Shown here piece after piece: positions 9,785 through 16,888 of a stretch of 64,000 nt of DNA. The position numbers were made by a program, and so were the translations under genes. The notes under the pieces were generated by a model. That model was given only the letters and a program-made list of their open reading frames with translations, was not told the origin of the DNA and did no database searches. The stretch lies in assembly GCA_958413765.1 (NCBI GenBank), contig CATYVH010000005.1, positions 11,157 through 75,156 on the forward strand, given 5' to 3'. The DNA is from an uncultured Collinsella sp. (GTDB lineage: Bacteria; Actinomycetota; Coriobacteriia; Coriobacteriales; Coriobacteriaceae). How positions within the stretch are numbered: position 1 is the stretch's first letter; every line of letters starts with the position of its first letter.

Positions 9785-10219
9785 CTAGCTCTCCCAGCTG
9801 GCGCGGATGGTTGCTGCGACATCCCCCAAGCGCTGACCAAGAGCTGCCAAGTGCTGAAGTACCTCATTGGGCGAGGCGCCGTTGAGGATGCACGTGAGGG
9901 CATATGAGGCCAAGAAGATTGTCGCGAGCCCCAGCGGGATCAGCACGATCATCGCCAGCGTACGCAGGCGCTGGGCCCAGCGACGGTGACGCGCACGACG
10001 TTTATCGAACGCGAGCTCCTGCGCATATGAATCCTGCTGTACGGAATAGGCCTCTGGCGCCGATTCACACCCGGGCACAGCTGCAGGTACAGCAGCGGGC
10101 ACGACATTTTGCGCAAAGGGCTGGGCTGCCGCCCCTTGCATTTGCATCTCCATGAGTCGTTGCTGCTGACGCAGCATGCGCTCAGCTTGCTGCTGCGGAG
10201 TCTCAAGAAACAGATCCAT
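9785..10219 (-). CDS. Small single-span membrane protein, unknown
   Basis: About 144 residues, not recognised. The N-terminal half is rich in Gln, Met and Ala (QQQAERMLRQQQRLMEMQMQ), suggesting a coiled coil. A basic patch (KRRARHRRWAQRLR) precedes one membrane span (LAMIVLIPLGLATIFLASYA), so the N-terminus is probably cytoplasmic. The C-terminal tail is short and helical. The start at 10219 (MDLFLETPQQ) is set by GGAGG just upstream; an in-frame codon at 10231 has no such site. No functional assignment is made. Confidence 0.65.
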   Translation of the reverse strand: MDLFLETPQQQAERMLRQQQRLMEMQMQGAAAQPFAQNVVPAAVPAAVPGCESAPEAYSVQQDSYAQELAFDKRRARHRRWAQRLRTLAMIVLIPLGLATIFLASYALTCILNGASPNEVLQHLAALGQRLGDVAATIRASWES

Positions 10220-10480
10220 GCTGGCCTCCAAAATCGGAGCATTCGACGCTTACGACCAGCATCCCGCACCGCCATGACCGCGACAACGCAATCGCCGGCA
10301 ATAGCCACAAAGTTTCTTTTGCTCAAAAGCCGTCGAAAAGCTCAACAACTCCCCTACCAGCACTTTCTCTGAGCTTTTTTCGCCAGCAATCTTTTGGCCT
10401 TCCACTCTTACGCCAACTGACCAAAATCTAACCAAAAACTTGACGAAAATTGTGAAGACAGGGACCCCACATAAACAAAC
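10220..10480. other. Intergenic stretch
   Basis: Together with the adjoining terminator this is about 290 bases between the small membrane protein genes. It contains AT-rich tracts and no convincing gene on either strand; the short frames overlapping it lack ribosome sites. It probably holds the promoter of the 9785-10219 gene. Confidence 0.5.
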
Positions 10481-10503
10481 GTGCCGCCCCAAAAGGGCGG
10501 CAC
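10481..10503 (-). terminator. Terminator after the 10510 membrane protein gene
   Basis: GTGCCGCCC and GGGCGGCAC form a GC-rich stem around AAAA. On the minus strand it is followed by GTTTGTTTATG, a weak T-rich tail. A near copy lies at 11101-11124. Confidence 0.6.
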
Positions 10504-10509
10504 ACAAAC

Positions 10510-11004
10510 TTAATTATCAGCTTTTCTGCAGTGAGCACGCGACGACCCAACGCCGGGAATATTGAGCAGCAAAATCTCGGAGCACAAGAGGCCAATCAGG
10601 TTGCCGGCGGCAAAGCCCGCATCGCCCTCGCAGTATTTGCGATAAATCATGTACAACATGTATGCCACAAACGGCTGCAGGCACGCAGAGATAAACGTAA
10701 CCACCATCGAGGGGTCCTGAGAAAAGGCATCGGTGAGCTTATCCACGCTCGTGGCATCCTTAGAGGCCAGGAACAGACCAATGACCACCACGGGCACCAC
10801 GCCCAAGATGACCTCGACCAGAGTAAACAACTTGGCAGTCAAATCCTCACTAGCCGAATTCAAATGAGGCGCCCACTCAGGATGAGCATGCGCACCGGCT
10901 TTCTTCTTATCGGCACGCTCTGCCTTGCCGCCCTCAACAACCCGACGCTCAGGATCCTTGCGAGTTCCCGCCGCAGCAACCAGAGCCCGAGACTTCTTAC
11001 CCAT
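10510..11004 (-). CDS. Small membrane protein, unknown
   Basis: About 164 residues. A basic N-terminal third (GKKSRALVAAAGTRKDPERR, then KKKAGAHAHPEW) is followed by hydrophobic spans at LVEVILGVVPVVVIGLFLA and MVVTFISACLQPFVAYMLY. A third is likely at GFAAGNLIGLLCSEILLL. No family is recognised. The ATG at 11004 (MGKKSRALV) with GGGGTG upstream is preferred over the GTG at 11013. Its 3' end and terminator are partly duplicated at 11101-11175 (see findings). Confidence 0.7.
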   Translation of the reverse strand: MGKKSRALVAAAGTRKDPERRVVEGGKAERADKKKAGAHAHPEWAPHLNSASEDLTAKLFTLVEVILGVVPVVVIGLFLASKDATSVDKLTDAFSQDPSMVVTFISACLQPFVAYMLYMIYRKYCEGDAGFAAGNLIGLLCSEILLLNIPGVGSSRAHCRKADN

Positions 11005-11100
11005 AAAAAACACCCCATCAGGTAGTAGATAAACTAAAAGTCGCTACCCAGTGTACCCCACCCATGAACGGTGCCGCCCCAACCAGTCCCCACACAAAAC

Positions 11101-11175
11101 GTGCCGCCCCATAAGGGGCGGCACACAAACTTTTTTATCAGCTTTTCTGTATCGAGCACGCGACGACCCAAAGCG
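11101..11175 (-). repeat. Partial duplicate of the 3' end of the 10510 gene
   Basis: This segment closely matches 10481-10555, including the GTGCCGCC stem-loop and the minus-strand codons for GSSRA..RKAD. No start or upstream coding sequence accompanies it, so it is read as a gene-end remnant left by a local duplication. The plus strand has a TTTTTT run just after the stem. Confidence 0.6.
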
Positions 11176-11260
11176 GGCCGGGAGGGCCGGACTACCTTCC
11201 CTCAACGCGACCCTGCGAAGCCGTGAGCGAGGAGGGAAGGTAGTCCGGCCCTCCCGGCCC
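11175..11260. repeat. Large perfect inverted repeat, 29-bp arms
   Basis: The left arm 11175-11203 and right arm 11232-11260 are exact reverse complements, separated by 28 bases. The arms are GC-rich (GGGCCGGGAGGGCCGG at the outer end). It lies directly downstream of the rubrerythrin gene and may stop or stabilise its transcript, but there is no T tract on either side, so it is not a typical terminator. Confidence 0.85.
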
Positions 11261-11281
11261 AGCTCATGCTAGCGCCAAGCG

Positions 11282-11821
11282 CTAGTAGTTCACCACCTGC
11301 TCCTCAAAGTACGCCTTGGGGTGGTTACACACCGGGCACACCTCAGGTGCCTCGGCACCAACGTGCAGATGTCCGCAGTTCAGGCACTTCCACACCTTCA
11401 CGCCCTCACGCTCAAACACCTCGCCCGACTCGATGCGCTCGACGAGCTTGTTGTAGCGCTCCTCGTGGGCCTTCTCGACGGCAGCGACGCCGCGGAACTT
11501 CGCGGCGATCTCGGCAAAGCCCTCCTTATCGGCGGTCTTGGCAAACTCGTCGTACATCTCGGTCCACTCGTAGTTCTCGCCCGCAGCGGCATCGCGCAGG
11601 TTGTCCAGCGTGCCGGGAACGGCGCCATCGTGCAGATACTTAAACCACAGCTTGGCGTGCTCGGACTCGTTACCCGCCGTCTCGGCAAAGATATTCGAGA
11701 TCTGAACGTAGCCGTCCTTCTTTGCCTTGGAGGCATAGTAGCGATACTTGGTGTGTGCCTGGGACTCACCGGCAAAAGCGGTCTCGAGGTTCTTCTTGGT
11801 TTGGGAATTCTCAAAATCCAT
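11282..11821 (-). CDS. Rubrerythrin
   Basis: About 179 residues. The ferritin-like four-helix domain has diiron-ligand motifs (ETAFAGESQAH, ESEHAKLWF, EKAHEERY). A C-terminal rubredoxin-like domain has CLNCGHLHVG and CPVCNHPKAYF, which bind one iron. Rubrerythrins reduce hydrogen peroxide in the cytosol of anaerobes. The ATG at 11821 (MDFENSQTKK) follows AAGGGAAG; the upstream TTG at 11839 is less likely. It stands as a single gene with its own upstream region. Confidence 0.95.
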   Translation of the reverse strand: MDFENSQTKKNLETAFAGESQAHTKYRYYASKAKKDGYVQISNIFAETAGNESEHAKLWFKYLHDGAVPGTLDNLRDAAAGENYEWTEMYDEFAKTADKEGFAEIAAKFRGVAAVEKAHEERYNKLVERIESGEVFEREGVKVWKCLNCGHLHVGAEAPEVCPVCNHPKAYFEEQVVNY

Positions 11822-11935
11822 AGGTGTACTTCCCTTCAACGCATGCCGCCCGTAGGCTTCGAGCGGCCTCGTCTTTAGGATGCCCTCATGTCGGAAATCT
11901 AAACCTTACAATCCTGTTCTTCAGATTTCCACGGG

Positions 11936-12841
11936 CTAAATGCTCAGCCAGCGATCGCCCTCGGCTCGGCAAAAGCCCTCACGCTCCAGGTCGGCCAGAA
12001 TGCCCGCGACAAGCTCGCGCTCGACCGGCCCGCGCCCAGCCGCCGCTTCCATATCGTTAACGCCCACCACGGCATCAGCAAGCGTAATCCCCGCCGGTTG
12101 GCCATCGCGCGCTGCCAGCAACATGCGCACGATATGCGCGCGCTTTTGGCGACGTGAGCCCTCAAACTTTGATTGACGGCTATAGCCCGCCGAGCGCCTG
12201 GACGGATTGGGCAACGTCTTTTTTAGATATGCGCCGTAATCCAGCAACGCGTAATACCACGCGCGCGGCGTGTCGGCATCATCGAGCGGCACGGCAAAGG
12301 GAGCGATCTCGTCGGTCGCCGCACCGGGGACCGCCGGACAGGCCGCCTGAATCAGCGGCACCAGCTCGCGGTCGGGAACAGCCGGTACATCGGGAAAGAA
12401 GTGATGCAGAAAGACCGTGCGCACGTTGGTCTCCAGATACACGCCTGGAAGGTCAAACGCAAACGACCGGATACCTTGCGCCGTTGCCGGGCCAATACCA
12501 GGCAGAGCGACCAAGTCACGCGTCTCACGCGGAAACTCACCGTCCCAGTCCTCCACAACGCGCTGAGCGGCCTTGTGGAGCGCCAGAGCGCGTCGGTTGT
12601 AGCCCATGCCCTGCCAAGCGTCCAAAACATCGGAAGGCGCGGCTTGGGCAAGCGCCTGCACGGTCGGAAAGCGATCGAGCCACGCCGGCATACGCGTCTC
12701 CACGCGTGGCACCTGTGTTTGCTGCAACATGACCTCGGAAAGCCAAATGATGTACGGATCGCGCGTGCGGCGCCACGGAAGGTCGCGATAACGCAGGACC
12801 CCTTCCGAACGAATCATCGAACGAAAGGGGTCCTGAATCAT
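11936..12841 (-). CDS. MutY-like HhH-GPD DNA glycosylase lacking the Fe-S cysteines
   Basis: 301 residues. SEVMLQQTQVPRV near residue 35 matches the MutY catalytic Glu segment, and LPGIGPATAQGIRSFAF is the helix-hairpin-helix. The position of the MutY catalytic Asp (usually DGNVxRV) reads YLETNVRTVFLHHFF. The C-x6-C-x2-C-x5-C cluster normally following this region is absent, and there is no NUDIX-like 8-oxoG recognition domain. A basic segment (SRRSAGYSRQSKF) and a short helical tail, possibly winged-helix, replace them. It probably still acts on DNA mismatches or lesions, but specificity for A:8-oxoG is uncertain. It lies 21 bases after the Rrf2 regulator gene, on the same strand. Confidence 0.8.
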   Translation of the reverse strand: MIQDPFRSMIRSEGVLRYRDLPWRRTRDPYIIWLSEVMLQQTQVPRVETRMPAWLDRFPTVQALAQAAPSDVLDAWQGMGYNRRALALHKAAQRVVEDWDGEFPRETRDLVALPGIGPATAQGIRSFAFDLPGVYLETNVRTVFLHHFFPDVPAVPDRELVPLIQAACPAVPGAATDEIAPFAVPLDDADTPRAWYYALLDYGAYLKKTLPNPSRRSAGYSRQSKFEGSRRQKRAHIVRMLLAARDGQPAGITLADAVVGVNDMEAAAGRGPVERELVAGILADLEREGFCRAEGDRWLSI

Positions 12842-12862
12842 ATCTATGCTCCTTATGCGGCG

Positions 12863-13348
12863 CTATTCCTCCCGGCATGTATACGCACAGGTGGCGTACT
12901 CGGGAAACGCTTCGCGGTCGGCGAACTTGGGATCGACGGCCGGGAACTGGCGGTGAGCGACGATGTCGCCGAGCGAAACGGAATCGAGGTAGTCGCGCAT
13001 CAATGCTTGAGCTCCGGCCCACAGGGGATGATAGCAGCACGTGCCCATGCGCGCACAGTCGCCATCGGGTGCGGTGCAATCATTCATAACCATAGGGCCC
13101 TGAACGGCCTCGACGACCTGACGAATGGTAACGTCGTCCGGACTGACCTTGAGACGCATGCCACCGTGGACGCCACGCAGGCTCTCCACAATACCGGCCT
13201 GGACCAAACCGTGCTGAATCGAGCGGGCAAACGAATACGGGACATTGACCTCTTCGGCAGCGGTGCGAACAGAAAGCAAACGCTCCGGATCCTCGGCAAG
13301 CATCGCCAGCATACGAAGGGCGTAATCAGTCTTCCTCGATATGTCCAT
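12863..13348 (-). CDS. Rrf2-family transcriptional regulator
   Basis: 161 residues. The N-terminal winged helix is typical of Rrf2 (MDISRKTDYALRMLAMLA, then VPYSFARSIQHGLVQAGIV and RGVHGGMRL). The central NDCTAPDGDCARMGTCCYH supplies three closely spaced cysteine sites that could bind an Fe-S cluster, as in IscR/NsrR, so it may sense iron, oxygen or nitric oxide. AGGGGAAAA precedes the ATG. It is first in a two-gene unit with the MutY-like glycosylase, which suggests redox-controlled repair. The direct target is unknown. Confidence 0.9.
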   Translation of the reverse strand: MDISRKTDYALRMLAMLAEDPERLLSVRTAAEEVNVPYSFARSIQHGLVQAGIVESLRGVHGGMRLKVSPDDVTIRQVVEAVQGPMVMNDCTAPDGDCARMGTCCYHPLWAGAQALMRDYLDSVSLGDIVAHRQFPAVDPKFADREAFPEYATCAYTCREE

Positions 13349-13508
13349 TTTTCCCCTTTCAAGGAATACGAACAGCTCGAACGAGCTCCGGGGCCGAGCT
13401 TGTGTCGAGACGCTAAATGACCGCTAGGACATCCAAATGGTAAATCGGATATCCACTGAGTGCCGCGCTTGGAGCGAAATGCATCAGATGCGGCCTACAG
13501 TGCAATTT

Positions 13509-13537
13509 AGTATAACCTAACCCCCTGTCTCGTTGAA
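13509..13537 (-). promoter_or_regulatory. Likely promoter of the Rrf2 gene
   Basis: On the minus strand, TTCAAC (13537-13532) and TATACT (13514-13509) are separated by 17 bases. The leader to the Rrf2 ATG would be about 150 bases. It contains an imperfect dyad (GGATATCC..GGATGTCC) that could be an autoregulatory site. The rest of the 13349-13670 interval shows no gene. Confidence 0.5.
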
Positions 13538-13673
13538 CAGGTGTTGCGCAACAAAGCTGTTGTTTAGACAGATATGCTTATTAGATTTTACTTGCGTTCC
13601 CGAAGGGGCGGGGATTCTGGGCGAAGATGCGCCAGGGCGATCGTTCTATCGAAACAAAGTGCATCAAACGCAA

Positions 13674-13700
13674 AAAGCCACGTCCGAAGACGTGGCTTTA
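13674..13700 (-). terminator. Terminator of tRNA-Asp
   Basis: Stem AAAGCCACGTC/GACGTGGCTTT with a short loop. On the minus strand the stem ends in TTTTTG. It sits 8 bases past the encoded CCA of the tRNA. Confidence 0.85.
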
Positions 13701-13707
13701 ATTGCGT

Positions 13708-13785
<78 letters not shown>

Positions 13786-13831
13786 AGGCAGTCGTTCGCG
13801 TTTGTTTCCGCTCGCGTGCGCTGCGGGGATT

Positions 13832-13861
13832 AGTATACACAGAAGTCTGTCCGGCGCGCAA
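13832..13861 (-). promoter_or_regulatory. Likely promoter of tRNA-Asp
   Basis: On the minus strand, TTGCGC (13861-13856) and TATACT (13837-13832) are 18 bases apart, about 47 bases ahead of the tRNA 5' end. Confidence 0.5.
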
Positions 13862-13893
13862 CAACTTTTTTGAAAAAATTTTTGGGGCCATCC

Positions 13894-14036
13894 GGGAGGG
13901 TCTCCGGGGCCGGGGGCGGGGGTTAAGTTTGCTGCTCTACAGTCCTGCGCAAGACGGAAAGCACATTAAGTGCTTTCCTTTGCGTGCGGAACTCGCGACA
14001 AACTTAACCCCCGCCCCCGGCCCCGGAGACCCTCCC
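13894..14036. repeat. Very large nested inverted repeat, 37-bp perfect arms
   Basis: Arms 13894-13930 and 14000-14036 are exact reverse complements. Inside the 69-base interval a second hairpin (13956-13978, GGAAAGCAC / GTGCTTTCC around ATTAA) is nested. The structure lies in the 13786-14190 gap between the tRNA promoter and the phosphoesterase gene. The rest of that gap holds no convincing gene. Confidence 0.9.
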
Positions 14037-14153
14037 TGCCGTCACTTTGTTCGAAGACTTTGTTGCTCGCCGCTTCGCGGCTCGAGGTCCCCGTTCTCCT
14101 CGGCGGGGTTGTCTGATGGTCTTGTTGAACTTCGGCCTTTGGCTCAAAGAAAA

Positions 14154-14180
14154 ACGGGGGATGCGATCTGCATCCCCCGT
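14154..14180. terminator. Bidirectional terminator after the phosphoesterase gene
   Basis: ACGGGGGATGC and GCATCCCCCGT form an 11-bp perfect stem, flanked by A5 on the left and T5 on the right, so it can act on both strands. It ends the minus-strand gene at 14192. Confidence 0.9.
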
Positions 14181-14191
14181 TTTTGTTGCGG

Positions 14192-14659
14192 TTACTCTAA
14201 GTCAATAAATTTGGTGCTTATGACATGGCCGTCTTTGACGAGCATTCTGGCCATGGTGGGGCCTCGGCTGCCTCTGGGGTAGCTGGCGCTGCCGGGATTG
14301 AGGACCAGGCAGCGGCCTACTTGGGCTTCTTTGGTTACGTGGGTGTGACCGTTGATGGCTACGTCTACGGATCCCACGGGCAGGTCTTCGCGGTAGTGGG
14401 CTACAGCGAATTTGAGGCCTTCGTAGGTAAAGAGGGCCAGACGGTCAACATCCGGGCCGTAGTCGCGGTAGTAGTCGTTGTTGCCTAGGACCGCTCGCAC
14501 GGGGGCGATGGTGCATAGATGCTCGTAATCCATCTCTGACGTGAGGTCTCCGGCGTGGATGATCAGGTCTGCGCCCTCAAGCGCATCCAAGAGCGCAGGC
14601 GATAAATAGCCGTGGGTGTCCGAGATGATGTCGATACGCTTGGCGCTTGCACTGTTCAT
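14192..14659 (-). CDS. YfcE/MJ0936-type metallophosphoesterase
   Basis: 155 residues, the normal size for this small phosphodiesterase family. Metal-binding motifs are in order: ISDTHGYL (Asp and His), HAGDLTSE, VLGNNDYY and INGHTHVTKE. The C-terminal LNPGSASYPRG is also typical of the family. It hydrolyses phosphodiesters with a two-metal centre in the cytosol; the physiological substrate is not known. It is monocistronic, with a terminator directly downstream. Confidence 0.92.
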   Translation of the reverse strand: MNSASAKRIDIISDTHGYLSPALLDALEGADLIIHAGDLTSEMDYEHLCTIAPVRAVLGNNDYYRDYGPDVDRLALFTYEGLKFAVAHYREDLPVGSVDVAINGHTHVTKEAQVGRCLVLNPGSASYPRGSRGPTMARMLVKDGHVISTKFIDLE

Positions 14660-14698
14660 GGGATCCCTTCCGCAAAAAACGATTCGGCAGATACATAC

Positions 14699-14749
14699 AA
14701 AAAAGGCCCCACGGCTCCGCAGACGATGGGTCTACAGGGCTGCGGGGCC
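14699..14749 (-). terminator. Terminator of the GT-LytS-LytTR operon
   Basis: GC-rich inverted repeat (GGCCCC and GGGGCC outer arms, with CCGCAG/CTGCGG as an alternative inner pairing). It is followed on the minus strand by a run of six or more T. Confidence 0.7.
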
Positions 14750-14755
14750 AGTGTG

Positions 14756-15472
14756 CTAGAGACTCAGGGCCTTCTTGAGCGGCACGACGCGGCGGCGCGA
14801 AACCGGCACGCGTTCGTCGACGCCCGTAATGCCCAGCTGGATGGCGCCCGAGGGCACCGTCTCAACGTCCGTAACGCACGCCAAGTTGACGATATAGCGG
14901 CGGTGAACACGGAAGAAGCCAAAGTCGCAGAGCTTGGCCTCAAACTGCGCCAGCGAGGTCGTCGACAAAAAGCGATCATCGACGGTATAGATGCAGGAGT
15001 AATCGTCCTTGGCCATGATAAAGCGAATGTCGTCCACGGGAATGAGCACCTTGCGGCCGCCCTTTTCCACCGGGATACGCTCGATGGTCACTTTGCTGTC
15101 CGTAACCGGCTTGGCGCGTTGCATGACCTTCTCGATCGCGCGATCCAAGCGAGCTTCCTCGACCGGCTTCATCAGATAATCGACGGCATCGACGTCGAAT
15201 GCCTCGACCGCATGGTCGCTATACGCAGTCACAAACACGATCGCCGGCGGATTTTTGAGCTTATGCAGCGCCTCGGCAAGTTGCAGGCCCGAGGCACCGG
15301 GCATCGAGATATCGAGAAACACGACATCCACGCGACTTTCCATAAGCATCTCGATGGCGGAGCGGACGCTCGACGCCTCCGTGATCGTGCCGATCTTGCC
15401 CGTTTGCTCGAGCAGGAAGCGAAGCTCCGAGCGAGCCGGCGCCTCATCATCCACAATCATCGCACGCAGCAT
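14756..15472 (-). CDS. LytTR-family response regulator
   Basis: About 238 residues. The N-terminal receiver domain has the acidic pair in MIVDDEAPARSE and the phospho-accepting Asp in FLDISMPGASG, with the conserved Lys in YLMKPVEEARL. The C-terminal LytTR DNA-binding domain contains FFRVHRRYIVNLACV. It pairs with the LytS-type kinase 72 bases upstream. The start at 15472 (MLRAMIVDDE) is preferred over 15493 because the receiver begins there and GAAAGG lies 10 bases ahead. The target genes are unknown; a second, similar pair lies at 20642-22799. Confidence 0.92.
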   Translation of the reverse strand: MLRAMIVDDEAPARSELRFLLEQTGKIGTITEASSVRSAIEMLMESRVDVVFLDISMPGASGLQLAEALHKLKNPPAIVFVTAYSDHAVEAFDVDAVDYLMKPVEEARLDRAIEKVMQRAKPVTDSKVTIERIPVEKGGRKVLIPVDDIRFIMAKDDYSCIYTVDDRFLSTTSLAQFEAKLCDFGFFRVHRRYIVNLACVTDVETVPSGAIQLGITGVDERVPVSRRRVVPLKKALSL

Positions 15473-15544
15473 AGGGATAAAACCTTTCGTCAACTAACTA
15501 CGCCGGGCATCCGTCGCATGACGTTGAGCCCGTAGCCTTTTATT

Positions 15545-16888
15545 TTACTCTTGAATGTCAAAGATGCTCTCTGACAAATCAAGATGAAGAAGCACTTTGG
15601 TGCCCTTGCCCGGCGCCGATTCGACACGCGTATAGGAGTGCGGCCCAAAAAAGCGATGGATGCGCTCCGAAATATTGTGCATGGCCACACCGGCGCCGCC
15701 ACCCTGGGGAGAGCTGGCGTCGGGACGGGCGGAGCGCTCGTCAAACAGTCTGGCGGCGGTACCCTCATCCATGCCCACGCCATTATCGGCCACGGCAATC
15801 AAGATTGCATCCTCGCCGTCTTGGTGAACGGTCACGTCGATTCTCAGGGCGTCGTCATCGCCCATACCATGACGCACGGCGTTCTCGACAATCGGCTGGA
15901 TCACGAACGCCGGCACCAGCGTATCTTCCACGTCCTCGGACACATCGAACGTCGCAAGCACGCGGTCCTCGCCAAAGCGGGCCTTCTCAAAGGTAAGGTA
16001 GCGCTTGGTCTGTGCGACCTCGCGCGAGACCGGAATAAGCGATCCCGAGTTGTCGAGCGTGGCACGATAGAACGATGAGAACTCACGAAGCAGTTCGCGG
16101 GCCCGCAGCGGGTCGGTGCGCGTAAACGATGCAATGGTGTTCAGCGTGTTGAACAGGAAGTGCGGGTTAATCTGCGCCTGCAGCGCACGCACCTCGGCGC
16201 GCGCTGTGAGTTCCTTTTGCACCTCGAGCTCGTGGATGGCGAGCTGCGTGGACAAGATCTCGGCAAAGCCCGAGGCAAGCGCGTACTGGGTACGGTCGAC
16301 GGCGCGCGGGGTCTTGTAGTAGAACTTGAGCGTGCCGACGGTACGATCGCCCACCTTGATGGGGGCGATAATGCCGGCGGGGACTTGGTTGTGCGAGCCG
16401 TCCGAGCCCACGACATCCACCATGCGGTTGAACGATTGCACGATGCCATGTTCGATAACGTAGCGTGTGGCAAGCGTGTGGATGGGAGAATCTGGCAGTA
16501 GCTTTTCCTCAAACTCGCCCGCGCAGGCAAGCACGTTGTCCTCGTCGGTGATGGCCACCGTCATGGCGCGCGTCTCGGGCAAAATGCGCTGACACACCAA
16601 ACGCGCCGACTCCTGCGTCAGACCGCCCTTAATGTCCTCGAGCATGGCCGAGGCCACCGAGAGCGTCTCCTCGGTGTACTGGGAGCGCACCGAATCGGGA
16701 TTGAGCGTCAAAAAGATAAAGATGCACAGAAAGATGCACAGCAGCGCGCAGGCAATCACCGTGGCAATCGGCTCGATTCCAGTCGCCAGGGCAAAAATAA
16801 AGTACACCAGCACGCAAATGGCGCAGGCAACGGCAATGATGCGAAAGATTGATATTGAACTATCGCGCTGGGCGCGGCGGTCGATCAT
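15545..16888 (-). CDS. LytS-type sensor histidine kinase
   Basis: 447 residues. Two N-terminal membrane spans (IIAVACAICVLVYFIFALA and ATVIACALLCIFLCIFIFL) are followed by a GAF-like cytosolic sensory region. The His_kinase segment LQAQINPHFLFNTLNTIA (His near residue 245) and the ATPase domain (PIVENAVRHGMG, VADNGVGMDEG, GVAMHNI) follow. Its ATG overlaps the stop of the glycosyltransferase gene by 4 bases, so the two are translationally coupled. The response regulator gene follows. The signal sensed is not evident. Confidence 0.92.
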   Translation of the reverse strand: MIDRRAQRDSSISIFRIIAVACAICVLVYFIFALATGIEPIATVIACALLCIFLCIFIFLTLNPDSVRSQYTEETLSVASAMLEDIKGGLTQESARLVCQRILPETRAMTVAITDEDNVLACAGEFEEKLLPDSPIHTLATRYVIEHGIVQSFNRMVDVVGSDGSHNQVPAGIIAPIKVGDRTVGTLKFYYKTPRAVDRTQYALASGFAEILSTQLAIHELEVQKELTARAEVRALQAQINPHFLFNTLNTIASFTRTDPLRARELLREFSSFYRATLDNSGSLIPVSREVAQTKRYLTFEKARFGEDRVLATFDVSEDVEDTLVPAFVIQPIVENAVRHGMGDDDALRIDVTVHQDGEDAILIAVADNGVGMDEGTAARLFDERSARPDASSPQGGGAGVAMHNISERIHRFFGPHSYTRVESAPGKGTKVLLHLDLSESIFDIQE

